This document shows positions 33,941 through 41,832 of a DNA stretch of 54,354 nucleotides, in pieces. The notes below the pieces were generated by a model, which did not search any database, was not told the origin of the DNA, and worked only from the letters and a program-made list of their open reading frames with translations. Position 1 is the first letter of the stretch, and each line of letters opens with the position of its first letter. The stretch comes from Planctomycetia bacterium (GTDB taxonomy: Bacteria > Planctomycetota > Planctomycetia > Pirellulales > JACPPG01). Both the position numbers and the translations under genes were made by a program. The stretch is from assembly GCA_016191115.1 (NCBI GenBank), contig JACPPG010000091.1:1-54354 (forward strand), in the 5' to 3' direction.

Positions 33941-34723
33941 ATGTTCGACGGCTTGCGTCTTATCGATCTCAGCGTGCCGCTTGCGGATCAGGCCGTGAGC
34001 GAGCCGATGCCGCCCGCGATCCGCTACATCGATCACGCCCACGAGGGGCTGGCCCAGATGCAGCAGTTCTTCGGCGTGCGGCCGGACGACCTGGTCTGGT
34101 CCGGCGGCCAGGGCTGGGCCATCGAGGAAGTGACGGCCATCACGCACGCCGGCACGCACGTCGATGCCCCGTACCACTACGGCGCCACGTCCGAGGGCAA
34201 GCCGGCCCGCACGATCGATCAGGTGCCGCTCGAGTGGTGCTTCGCGCCGGGCGTCGTGCTCGACGTGCGCTACAAGCAGCCCGGCGAGCTGATCGGCATC
34301 ACCGATCTGGAGACCGCCCTGGAGGAAATCGACTACCGGCTGCGGCCGTTGGACATCGTGCTCTTGCACACGGGCGCCGATCGGCGGATCGACTCGGCGG
34401 ATTATTTCGCCCAGCCCGGCCTGGGGCGCGAGAGCACGCTGTGGCTGGTGGAGCAGGGCGTGCGGGTGATCGGGATCGATGCCTACACGCTCGATCGCCC
34501 GTTCGCCGCGATGGTGGCCGACTACCGCCGCACCGGGGACGGGCGCCACATCTGGCCGGCCCACTTCGCCGGCATCACGCGCGAATACTGTCAGATCGAG
34601 AAGCTGGCGAACCTCGACCAGATCCCTCGGCCGCACGGCTTCTACGTCTCCTGCCTGCCGGTGAAGATCGAGCGGGCCAGCGCCGGCTGGTGCCGGGCGG
34701 TGGCGATCGTGCCGGAGGAGTAA
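33941..34723 (+). CDS. Cyclase / kynurenine formamidase-like metal hydrolase
   Basis: A 260-residue protein of the cyclase (KynB-like) family. RLIDLSVPLADQAVSEPMPP opens the fold. The metal-binding motif HAGTHVDAPYHYG (H-x-G-T-H-x-D-x-P-x-H) lies near residue 70, and IVLLHTGADRR and VIGIDAYTLDRPF are conserved core segments. It likely hydrolyses an amide, lactone or formamide with a divalent metal in the cytoplasm. No other tryptophan-breakdown gene is nearby, so kynurenine formamidase itself is not supported. The ATG at 33941 is just outside the upstream palindromic element; the open frame that begins inside the element is not the true start. Confidence 0.8.
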   Translation: MFDGLRLIDLSVPLADQAVSEPMPPAIRYIDHAHEGLAQMQQFFGVRPDDLVWSGGQGWAIEEVTAITHAGTHVDAPYHYGATSEGKPARTIDQVPLEWCFAPGVVLDVRYKQPGELIGITDLETALEEIDYRLRPLDIVLLHTGADRRIDSADYFAQPGLGRESTLWLVEQGVRVIGIDAYTLDRPFAAMVADYRRTGDGRHIWPAHFAGITREYCQIEKLANLDQIPRPHGFYVSCLPVKIERASAGWCRAVAIVPEE

Positions 34724-34836
34724 CCGGCAGCGGGCGGCCGGCAGCATGCAGTAAGAGCCGCTGCGAGAGAGCACGTTTAGCCCCGGCGGCTACGCCGGGA
34801 ACGCCCGGCACGGCCGTGCTAGCAGCGCGGCTTCTC

Positions 34837-34865
34837 TTGACCGTTTGCGGCAACTCTCTTATACG
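34837..34865 (+). promoter_or_regulatory. Sigma-70-like promoter of the efflux operon
   Basis: TTGACC (34837-34842), a 17-base spacer and TATACG (34860-34865) lie about 115 bases before the tolC-like start codon and on its strand. This is one of the closest matches to a housekeeping promoter in the window. Confidence 0.6.
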
Positions 34866-34979
34866 GCCACCAACCGACAGTGCGGGGTGGGGTCACGGTG
34901 CGCGCGGGCGGCTGCCCGCTTGCGCGTGGCGGACTGCGCGGTCGTGGGGACCGCTAGCTAAAATTGCGAAAAGAGTGCG

Positions 34980-36710
34980 ATGGATCGCAAGCGGAAACGA
35001 ACTGCGATGGCCTGCACGTGCGGCCGGCTCGCGCCGTGGCGCCGCTCGGTCTTCGCGCTGCTTGCGCTCGTCACGTTGATGGGCGCGGTCGGTGGCTGCA
35101 CGACGTCGGGCGTGACCGGTTCGGCGCCGGGCTTGAGGCAGCGCATCCTGGCGCCGGCGGCGCTCATCGCGATGCGACCCTCTCCTCCACTGTCACCGAG
35201 CAGCATGGCCGTTCCGATGGTAACAGCCGGACCGATGCTGCCGCGGCAAGGCAGCAGTCGACCAGAACCCTTGCCGCCGCCGGCGCCGCCACAGATTGCA
35301 CCGGGGGCTGGGCAGCCAATTGCGCCAGCGACGCGAGGAAGCGCTCAAGGCGGGCAGGATGCCCGCCCCCCGGCGCCCGCCGCTCCGACTGTGCATAGCG
35401 CTGAGCCGGTGACGGCCATGCCAGCCGAACCCCGGCCACTTTTGCTCGACCAGGCGATCGACATGGCGTGGCGGTTCAACCCGCGCTTGGATGCGCTTCG
35501 CGAGCGGATCGCGGCGGCCGAAGGGGGCCGCCAGATCGCCGCTGCCGATTTCCTTCCCGAGGCCACCAGCACCTACCGCCACCTCAATGGCGCGCCGGGC
35601 ACGGTGCCCTTCGTCCTGCCGACCATTCCCAACTACGTTGGCAACCTCGCGCCAGGTCCTCCCTCCGATCGGTTCGACCGGGCCGAGCTGAGCGTGCAGT
35701 GGATCCTGTGGGATTTCGGCCGCACGAGCGGCAAGGTCGGGCAGGCCGTGTCGGCCGTCGACATCGCCCGCCTGCAATTTGAGCGGGCCCGCCAGACCGT
35801 GGCCTTCGACGTGACGGCGGCGTACTTCGGCGTGCTCGCGGCGCAGGCCAACGGGCGGATCGCCGAGGAAGCCGTCGCCCGCGCCGACTCCGTGCTGCGC
35901 GACGCTCGGAACTTTTTCCAGCGTGGCGCCGCGATCCGCAACGACGTCTTGCGGGCGGACATGCTGCGTGCCGAAATGCAGCTCAACCTGGTCAAAGCCC
36001 GCACCAGCACGGCCGCGGCCGTGGCGGCGCTCAATCAATCGATCGGCATCAACGTCAGTTGCCCGACGCAAGTCGTGGACCAGTCCGACGAGTTGCCGTT
36101 TCGCCTGTCGTTGGCCGATTGTTTGCAATTGGCGGCCGACAACCGGGACGAGTTCCGCGTGGTATTGAATGCCATCCGCAGCTCACGGCTGGGGGTGGGC
36201 GTGGCGCAGGCCGAATTCCTGCCGCGCGTCCTGGTCGGCGGCGTGGGGCTGCTTCAGCAGACAAGAAACGGCGAGGAAGTCCACCTGGCGGCCGGCGGCG
36301 TGAACCTGGAAATGGCGCTGTTTGAAGGCGGCCGCCGCGTCGGCAAGTTGCGCAGCGCCGAGGCCGACGTCCGCGTGGCCATCGCCCAAGGCAAGGACCT
36401 CTGCGACCGCATCGCCTACGAGGTGAATCTGGCGTTTCTCGGCATCCAGGACGCGCGGCAGCGCATCGACTTGAGCCGGACGACCGTGGCGCAGGCGAAC
36501 GAGAACTTGCGCGTCGTGCGTCGGCTCGTCGAGCATGGGGACGCCACGAGTACCGACCTGATCGACGCCGTGCTATTGATCACCCGCGCGCAGCAGAACT
36601 ACGCCGCGGCGCTCTACGATTATCAAACGAGCCTGGCGCGATTGACGTACGCCACGGGTCTGCCGAACACGCCGGGCCTTTCCTCCTCGCTTTTCGCCTC
36701 TCGCACATGA
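34980..36710 (+). CDS. TolC-family outer-membrane efflux protein
   Basis: A 576-residue outer-membrane factor. It has an N-terminal lipoprotein signal (LLALVTLMGAVGGC, lipobox Cys about residue 40), a long Pro/Ala-rich linker (about 50-150), then the duplicated TolC domain with alternating coiled-coil helices (LDQAIDMAWRFNPRLDALRE at 150; LADCLQLAADNRDEFRVVLN in the second half). LSVQWILWDFGRTSGKVGQA and LEMALFEGGRRVGKLR are the usual beta-strand/turn signatures. The linker contains a dispersed palindromic repeat (35349-35367) read as QGGQDARPP. Its stop overlaps the HlyD start by four bases (ATGA), so it forms a three-gene efflux operon. Confidence 0.88.
   Translation: MDRKRKRTAMACTCGRLAPWRRSVFALLALVTLMGAVGGCTTSGVTGSAPGLRQRILAPAALIAMRPSPPLSPSSMAVPMVTAGPMLPRQGSSRPEPLPPPAPPQIAPGAGQPIAPATRGSAQGGQDARPPAPAAPTVHSAEPVTAMPAEPRPLLLDQAIDMAWRFNPRLDALRERIAAAEGGRQIAAADFLPEATSTYRHLNGAPGTVPFVLPTIPNYVGNLAPGPPSDRFDRAELSVQWILWDFGRTSGKVGQAVSAVDIARLQFERARQTVAFDVTAAYFGVLAAQANGRIAEEAVARADSVLRDARNFFQRGAAIRNDVLRADMLRAEMQLNLVKARTSTAAAVAALNQSIGINVSCPTQVVDQSDELPFRLSLADCLQLAADNRDEFRVVLNAIRSSRLGVGVAQAEFLPRVLVGGVGLLQQTRNGEEVHLAAGGVNLEMALFEGGRRVGKLRSAEADVRVAIAQGKDLCDRIAYEVNLAFLGIQDARQRIDLSRTTVAQANENLRVVRRLVEHGDATSTDLIDAVLLITRAQQNYAAALYDYQTSLARLTYATGLPNTPGLSSSLFASRT
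35349..35371. repeat. GGCGGGCAGGATGCCCGCC palindrome inside tolC
   Basis: A 19-base near-perfect palindrome followed by CCCC, in frame within the linker of the TolC-like gene. The same motif is intergenic at 41739, 43249, 43317 and 54192 (the last two diverged). Confidence 0.75.
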
Positions 36711-38059
36711 CCGCCGACGCCGCCACGCCACGACCGAGCCCGCCGGATCGCTCGCGCCCCAATCGGCGCCGCGTCGCGGCCGTGGCGATCGGCATTTTCG
36801 CGCTCGTGGTCCTCGTTTGGAGCGGCCGCTGGGTCGCCTACCGCTTTACGCATTCGATCAGCAAGGACGCCTTTATCGAGTCCCACCTGATCAATGTCGC
36901 CCCGCAGGTCGCCGGCACCGTGGTCGAGGTCTTCGTGCAGGAACAGGACCTGGTGAAAAAAGGGCAACTGCTGGCGCGGATCGACCCGTCGACGTACGAG
37001 CGCGAGGTCGAGCTTGCCCAGGCCCGCCTGGCCGTGGCCGAGGCGGCGCTCGACAAGGCGAACGTGGACCTGTCATTGCTCACCGAAGAGGTGCCCAAGC
37101 GGATCACGATCGCCGAGAAGAGGCTGGCCGTCTCCCGCGATACGACAGCGCAAGCCGGCGAAAACCTGGCCATGGTCAGCCGTGACACGAGCGAAGCCGT
37201 CTCCGCCGCCGAGCACGACGTCGAGGCGGCCCGGGCGGCCTTCGTGCTGGGCAAGGAGGACTACGATCGCTACTCGGCCTTGTTCGAGGAGGGATCGGTG
37301 TCGCAGCGGAAGTATCAAGAAGCCACCAAGACGTACCGCGCGACCGAGGCCGAGCTGCGCGCGAGCGAGGCGAAGCTGGGCCGGGCCGAGGCCCAGCGGA
37401 AGCAGGTCCCCATTGCCGAAGCGGCTCTGGCGGCCGCCCAGCACTCGACCGAAGAGACCCAGGCGGCCGTGGAACTCGCCCAGCTCGGCAATCTGGAGAT
37501 CGAAGTCGGCCAAAAGGAGGTCGACGAGCGCACCCGCGCCGTCGCCGAGGCCCGCCGTGCGCTGGCGCTCGCGCAGATCAACCTCGATTACACGCGCGTG
37601 ACCGCCCCCTACGACGGAGTCATCGCCCGCAAGTGGCGCCACCTGGGCGACTATGCCCACACCGGCGATGCCGTCTTCAGCATGTACAACCCCGACCTCT
37701 TGTACGTCACGGTGCAATTGGAAGAGACGCTGTTGGAAGGGGTGGCGCCGGGCAACGCGGCGGACCTGCGCGTCGAGGCCTATCGCAAGCCGTTCCGCGG
37801 GCGCGTGGTGTGGATCGGTTCGGCCACGAGCGGCAACTTCTCGCTCATTCCCCGCGACATATCCTCCGGCGAGTTCACGTACGTCGTGCAGCGCGTCCCC
37901 ACCCGTATCGCCATCGAACGCGACGAGCGGTGGGGCCTCTTGAAGCCGGGCATGTCGGTCACCGCGGCCATCGAGCATGGGCCCGGCGATCCGGAGTGGG
38001 CCCGGCAAGCGCTTGAACAAGAGGCGCGGATCGAGCGCCTCGGGAAGCCGGCGCCATGA
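36707..38059 (+). CDS. HlyD/EmrA-family periplasmic adaptor
   Basis: A 450-residue membrane fusion protein. One N-terminal membrane helix (AVAIGIFALVVLVWSGRWVA, about 24-43) is followed by the first half of the lipoyl domain (INVAPQVAGTVVEVFVQEQD). A long Ala/Glu-rich coiled-coil hairpin (about 100-280) comes next, then the second lipoyl half (YTRVTAPYDGVIARKWRH) and the beta-barrel (VQLEETLLEGVAPGNAADLR). It links the inner-membrane transporter to the TolC-like channel. The ATG overlaps the tolC stop, and its own stop overlaps the next start (ATGA), so the three are translationally coupled. Confidence 0.9.
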   Translation: MTADAATPRPSPPDRSRPNRRRVAAVAIGIFALVVLVWSGRWVAYRFTHSISKDAFIESHLINVAPQVAGTVVEVFVQEQDLVKKGQLLARIDPSTYEREVELAQARLAVAEAALDKANVDLSLLTEEVPKRITIAEKRLAVSRDTTAQAGENLAMVSRDTSEAVSAAEHDVEAARAAFVLGKEDYDRYSALFEEGSVSQRKYQEATKTYRATEAELRASEAKLGRAEAQRKQVPIAEAALAAAQHSTEETQAAVELAQLGNLEIEVGQKEVDERTRAVAEARRALALAQINLDYTRVTAPYDGVIARKWRHLGDYAHTGDAVFSMYNPDLLYVTVQLEETLLEGVAPGNAADLRVEAYRKPFRGRVVWIGSATSGNFSLIPRDISSGEFTYVVQRVPTRIAIERDERWGLLKPGMSVTAAIEHGPGDPEWARQALEQEARIERLGKPAP

Positions 38060-39660
38060 GCCGTGCCCCGCTCGCCCGGCAGTTATTGGCCGCGCTCGCC
38101 AGCCAGCGGCGGGTGATGGTGGCGGTGTTGCCGGGCGTGGCGCTAGCGATGCTCAACGCGACCGCGCTCGATCTGCCGCGGGCCGACATCATCGACGCCT
38201 TGGACAGCGACCGCTACCGCATCGAGTGGATCGCCGGCGCGTACATCCTCGGGGGCGCCGTCGGCATGGCGCTCACACAGTTCGTCGGCCAGCGGCTGGG
38301 GCTGCGGCGGACGTACGTCGCGGCGCTACTCTTCTTTGCCGCGGCTGCCGGTGGCTGCGCGCTGGCAAGCGAAGTCGTATGGATGACGCCGCTACGGCTC
38401 GCGCAAGGCTTCGGGATGGGGCTGGCCATCTCGGCCGGCATGGTGCTGGTGTGGCAGGCCTTCCCGGCGCACAAGGAACTGGCCATGGCCCTGTACGGCA
38501 TGGCCGTCTACGTGCCGAGCGTGGCCGGCGCGACGGTGGGCGGACTGCTGACGGCGTGGCTCTCCTGGCGGCTTATCTTCTTAATCAATCTTCCGCTGGG
38601 CGTCGCGGTGGCGAGCGCCGCTTGGCGGCTCCTGCCTGAGGATCGTCCGGGGGCCGCCGCGGCGCCTGCGCGACTCGATTGGTTCGGCCTGGCGCTTTTG
38701 GCGGCGATGATCGTCACCATGTCGGTCGTTCTCGACCTGGGGCAATACTGGGGTTGGCTCGTCTCGCCGTTTTTCGTGCCCTGGTTCCTGGGCTGGCTGG
38801 CGTCGACCGCGGCGTTCGTGCTGTGGGGCGTTTTCGCCGCGGCGCCGCTTGTGAATCTGCGGCCGCTGGCGATCGGCAACTTCGGCCTGGGCCTGGCGAT
38901 CAAGATCGCCTACAGCATCAACTTGTACCTGCTCGTGGGCCTGGCGGCCGGCTACATGATCGACCTGCGCGGCTACCAGTGGTGGCAGGGGGCGCTGGTC
39001 ATCCTACCGGCGCTAGTCGCAATGCTCGCGGCGATCGTCGGCGGCACCGCGATCGGCAACGATGCCAACCGCAAAACGCGAATGCTCGTCGGCCTGGCGG
39101 TGATGGCGGCCGCCACCTGGCAATTCACGAGCCTCGACGTCTACACCGCCAAGGCCTGGCAGGCCGCCGTGTTCGCCTGTTGGGGCATAGGGGCGGGCCT
39201 CGTGTGCGGGCCGGCGCTACTGACGACATTCGAGGGGCTGTCGGCCGCGCAATCGCTCCAAGGCGCCGGCGTATTCAACATCGCCCGCTCGCTCCCCAGC
39301 TTCGCGGCGGCCGGTCTGCTGGCGACGCTTCTCACGCGTCACGCCGACGAGAACTTCGACTGGCTGCGCCTGAACATCCGCGACAATCGCCCAGTGGTCG
39401 CGCAATCGCTGCGCGACGCCGCCGCCCACGCCCGCGGACGCGGCAGCCCCCACGATGCCGCTACCCGTCAATCGCACGCCCTTGTGACCCAGTGGGTACA
39501 CGCCAACAGCCGCGCGTATGCGCTCGAGGACGTGTTCAGCGTGCTGGCCCTCGTGCCATGCCTGGCGATGCCGATCGTGTTACTGGTCCGCATTCCGGCG
39601 GCCCAAAGCGCCACGATGGACGACCGCTCGACGGTAGGGTCCGCCTTCAGCGGACCGTGA
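38056..39660 (+). CDS. DHA2-family MFS drug exporter (EmrB-like)
   Basis: A 534-residue inner-membrane protein with about 14 hydrophobic helices. FVGQRLGLRRTYVAALLFFA resembles the loop 2-3 motif A region. LAQGFGMGLAISAGMVLVWQ and YVPSVAGATVGGLLTAWLSW cover helices 4-5, the antiporter motif C region. It would expel a small hydrophobic molecule or metabolite through the HlyD and TolC partners encoded just upstream, driven by proton flow. The substrate is not evident. It is the last gene of the operon. Confidence 0.88.
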   Translation: MSRAPLARQLLAALASQRRVMVAVLPGVALAMLNATALDLPRADIIDALDSDRYRIEWIAGAYILGGAVGMALTQFVGQRLGLRRTYVAALLFFAAAAGGCALASEVVWMTPLRLAQGFGMGLAISAGMVLVWQAFPAHKELAMALYGMAVYVPSVAGATVGGLLTAWLSWRLIFLINLPLGVAVASAAWRLLPEDRPGAAAAPARLDWFGLALLAAMIVTMSVVLDLGQYWGWLVSPFFVPWFLGWLASTAAFVLWGVFAAAPLVNLRPLAIGNFGLGLAIKIAYSINLYLLVGLAAGYMIDLRGYQWWQGALVILPALVAMLAAIVGGTAIGNDANRKTRMLVGLAVMAAATWQFTSLDVYTAKAWQAAVFACWGIGAGLVCGPALLTTFEGLSAAQSLQGAGVFNIARSLPSFAAAGLLATLLTRHADENFDWLRLNIRDNRPVVAQSLRDAAAHARGRGSPHDAATRQSHALVTQWVHANSRAYALEDVFSVLALVPCLAMPIVLLVRIPAAQSATMDDRSTVGSAFSGP

Positions 39661-39990
39661 GGGCCGCGCAGGCTCGCCTTGCTTCCCCGTCCACTGTCCA
39701 CCGCTAGCCGCTGACCGCTGCCCACTGCTCGGCGGGAGCCTCGCCCTCCCGAGGCATCGCCCGTGCCGCCGCAAGCGGGAGATTCACGCTGGCCGCCGGG
39801 CGGGTTGCGGGGTAGGCTTGTGATACGGAGATTGTGGGTGCCTTTGGTCGAGTCTGAGCCCGTTGCCGCGAGCCTTTGCACACGGCCGCACGGGCTCTTT
39901 TCCGCCAGGCGCCGCTTGGTATCACTTCGCGGACTGCTTGCCAGGAGGTCGATGCAGCGCCGTGCTCTTCACAGACGTCGGGCCTGCGAC
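39661..39990. other. Intergenic with GC-rich hairpins
   Basis: About 330 bases after the efflux operon. GGGAGCCTCGCCCTCCC-type hairpins occur near 39735. GAGCCCGT (39856-39863) pairs with ACGGGCTC (39890-39897) followed by TTTT, a possible terminator. No convincing gene was found. Confidence 0.4.
39856..39901 (+). terminator. Possible rho-independent terminator
   Basis: An 8-bp stem (GAGCCCGT / ACGGGCTC) with a long 26-base loop, followed by four T residues. It is nearly 200 bases past the efflux operon, so the assignment is weak. Confidence 0.3.
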
Positions 39991-40119
39991 ATGTCGGGAA
40001 CTCTCATCGCAGCGGCAATCATCCTGGGCGTGGTGGTCATGGTCGTGATGGCCGTGGCCGTGGCCGTCCGGCCGGACGACGGCAAGCACCACCACGAGGA
40101 TCGCGACGTGCCGCTTTGA
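39991..40119 (+). CDS. Small single-pass membrane peptide
   Basis: A 42-residue frame: MSGT, a clear membrane helix (LIAAAIILGVVVMVVMAVAV), then a charged His-rich tail (DDGKHHHEDRDVPL). The composition is unlike the shadow frames around it. No good ribosome binding site precedes the ATG, so expression is uncertain. The HHH-E-D tail could bind metal. No family is recognised. Confidence 0.4.
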   Translation: MSGTLIAAAIILGVVVMVVMAVAVAVRPDDGKHHHEDRDVPL

Positions 40120-40233
40120 CTGGGCGTTGGGGTGTAAGTGTGCCACGGCTTCGACCAGAAAGCCGTGCGAATCGGCACCGAGCGTTCTACCGGCAAGTGG
40201 CGGCAAAGCAGAGCCGGTTCCCCCTCACCCCGG

Positions 40234-40257
40234 CCCTCTCCCGCGCTTGGGAGAGGG
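40234..40257. repeat. CCCTCTCCC...GGGAGAGGG hairpin
   Basis: A 9-bp perfect stem with a 6-base loop, preceded by CCCTCACCCCGG, a widespread intergenic repeat type. It lies just past the 3' end of thrC on the minus strand and could help end that transcript, though no T-run follows. Confidence 0.5.
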
Positions 40258-40287
40258 AGGAAGAATACCCGGGTCCCTTCTTCGCAC

Positions 40288-41514
40288 TCACGCCCCAGAG
40301 ATCTTTCCCCAGTCGATCGGCGCGTCCTTGTCGAGCCGCGGTAGCTCGATTGCCATCGCTTCGGGGTATTTCTGCGCCGCGCCGGTGTTGAAGATCACGA
40401 CCCGCTCATCGCGCTTGATCCATCCCTCGACGGCCAGGTGCTCGACCGCGCCGACGCAGGCCGCCGTCTCCGGGCAGACGGCGATCCCTTCGCTACTCGT
40501 GGCCAGCGCCATCCAATAGCGCAATTTCGCTTCCTCGACGGCGATCGCGCGGCCGCCGCTTGCCCGCACGGCATCCAAGATCATGAAATCCCCCACGGCC
40601 GACGGCACGCGGATGCCGCTGGCGATCGTTGCGGCGCCGGCGAACGGCTCGGCGAACCGCGCCCCCGCCTCGAAGGCCCGCACGATCGGCGCGCAGCCGC
40701 TCGACTGCACGGCGACCATCCGCGGTCGTCGCTCGTCGGCCAGCCAGCCGAGCGCAGCCAGCTCCTCGAAGGCCTTCCACATGCCGATCAGCCCTGTGCC
40801 GCCGCCGGTCGGATAGACGATCACGTCCGGTAGCCGCCAGCCGAACTGCTCGGCCAGCTCGAGGCCCATCGTCTTTTTGCCCTCGATGCGGTAGGGCTCC
40901 TTGAGCGTGGACATGTCGAACCAGCCCAGGTGTTCCTTGCCTTCGCGCACGATCCGGCCACAGTCGGTGATGAGCCCATTGACCAAAAATGTGCGTGCCC
41001 CCGCCAGCCGGCATTCGAGCTGATTGATGATCGGCGTGTCGGCCGGCATGAAGACGAAGGCCTGGATGCCGGCCCGCGCGGCGTAGACGGCCATCGCCCC
41101 GCCGGCGTTGCCGGCCGTGGGGATGGCCACGCGGCGCAGCCCGAATTGGCACGCCATGGTGATCGCCATCGCCAGGCCGCGGCTTTTGAAGCTGCCGGTC
41201 GGGAGGCGCGATTCGTCTTTGATGAAAAGCGCGTCGAGCTCGAAGCGCTCGCCCAGCCGGCGGCAGCGGAGGACGGGGGTCAGTTGCTCGCCGAGCGAGA
41301 CGATTCCCCGCTCGTCGCGCGGCGGCAACAGCTCGCGGTAGCGCCACATGGTCGCCGGGCGTTCGGCCAGCTCGTCGCGCGTGACGGCCTTCCGCACGGC
41401 GTCGAGGTCGTAGCGGACCACGAGCGGTCGGTCCTTGTGCAAAGTCTGCGGCTCGTCGGCCGGCAGGCGCGTGCCGTCGATAGCGCTTTCCAGGTGGGTG
41501 ACATAGCAGGGCAT
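40288..41514 (-). CDS. thrC: Threonine synthase
   Basis: A 408-residue PLP enzyme that converts O-phosphohomoserine to threonine. The PLP Lys is Lys110 in LPTGSFKSRG. PTAGNAGGAMAVYAA (phosphate/Asn region) and YPTGGGTGLIGMWKAFEEL (glycine loop holding the PLP phosphate) are typical of the longer, plant/archaeal-like threonine synthases. The N-terminal zinc-ribbon-like Cys spacing is not evident. The ATG at 41514 was chosen because the upstream frame is non-protein-like. It is transcribed away from the amidohydrolase gene, with a repeat-rich gap of about 320 bases between them. Confidence 0.88.
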   Translation of the reverse strand: MPCYVTHLESAIDGTRLPADEPQTLHKDRPLVVRYDLDAVRKAVTRDELAERPATMWRYRELLPPRDERGIVSLGEQLTPVLRCRRLGERFELDALFIKDESRLPTGSFKSRGLAMAITMACQFGLRRVAIPTAGNAGGAMAVYAARAGIQAFVFMPADTPIINQLECRLAGARTFLVNGLITDCGRIVREGKEHLGWFDMSTLKEPYRIEGKKTMGLELAEQFGWRLPDVIVYPTGGGTGLIGMWKAFEELAALGWLADERRPRMVAVQSSGCAPIVRAFEAGARFAEPFAGAATIASGIRVPSAVGDFMILDAVRASGGRAIAVEEAKLRYWMALATSSEGIAVCPETAACVGAVEHLAVEGWIKRDERVVIFNTGAAQKYPEAMAIELPRLDKDAPIDWGKISGA

Positions 41515-41624
41515 GGGCGCGTGTGAATCGGTAGGGTGTATCGCGCGTGAACCGGCTTTGTAGCCCACCGCGAGGCGATTGCCAATCGGTCGGCGTGGTG
41601 GCGTGTGAGAAGCGCCTAAACATT

Positions 41625-41712
41625 CTGTAGGAGGCGACTCCCGTCGCCGATCGCGCCGGGTGTTGGGCACGCCATGTCGTGGATCATCGGCGTCGGGAGT
41701 CGCCTCCTACAG
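41625..41712. repeat. 88-bp inverted repeat
   Basis: The arms begin CTGTAGGAGGCGACTCCCGT and end with its reverse complement apart from one mismatch (GGGAGTCGCCTCCTACAG); each arm is about 27 bp with a 34-base centre. The CTGTAGGAG ends recall REP sequences of other bacteria. No flanking direct repeat was found. Confidence 0.75.
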
Positions 41713-41738
41713 GCGCTGAAGGCGCGGCGTCGGCCGAA

Positions 41739-41761
41739 GGCGGGCAGGATGCCCGCCCCCC
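41739..41761. repeat. GGCGGGCAGGATGCCCGCC palindrome
   Basis: Same motif as in tolC at 35349, here intergenic and directly followed by AGGTATAATCC, which supplies the best -10 candidate for the amidohydrolase gene. Confidence 0.7.
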
Positions 41762-41764
41762 AGG

Positions 41765-41770
41765 TATAAT
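41765..41770 (+). promoter_or_regulatory. Candidate -10 element (TATAAT) for the amidohydrolase gene
   Basis: A perfect TATAAT lies 63 bases upstream of the GTG start. The position of a -35 box falls inside the palindromic repeat and does not match TTGACA, so it may be a weak or activator-dependent promoter. Confidence 0.4.
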
Positions 41771-41832
41771 CCAGCGAGCCACGTCGTTTGCCGCTCTTCG
41801 CGACCGCCGCCTCAATTTCGAGAGATATCGCC

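Larger units (their letters stand above)
41515..41832. other. Repeat-rich divergent intergenic region
   Basis: About 318 bases between thrC and the amidohydrolase gene. It holds an 88-bp inverted repeat (41625-41712) and a GGCGGGCAGGATGCCCGCC palindrome (41739-41757), followed four bases after its C-tract by TATAAT. Confidence 0.6.

Noticed and set aside
33941..34723. kynB assignment for the cyclase gene
   Set aside because: The metal motif fits the wider cyclase family, and no kynurenine pathway gene is nearby, so a specific symbol is not justified.
33709..35079. 456-codon plus-strand open frame
   Set aside because: It reads through the family II element and overlaps the cyclase gene in another frame; Arg-rich with no domain.
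41625..41712. Insertion with target duplication
   Set aside because: The 88-bp inverted repeat has no direct repeat at its ends, so it is listed only as a repeat.
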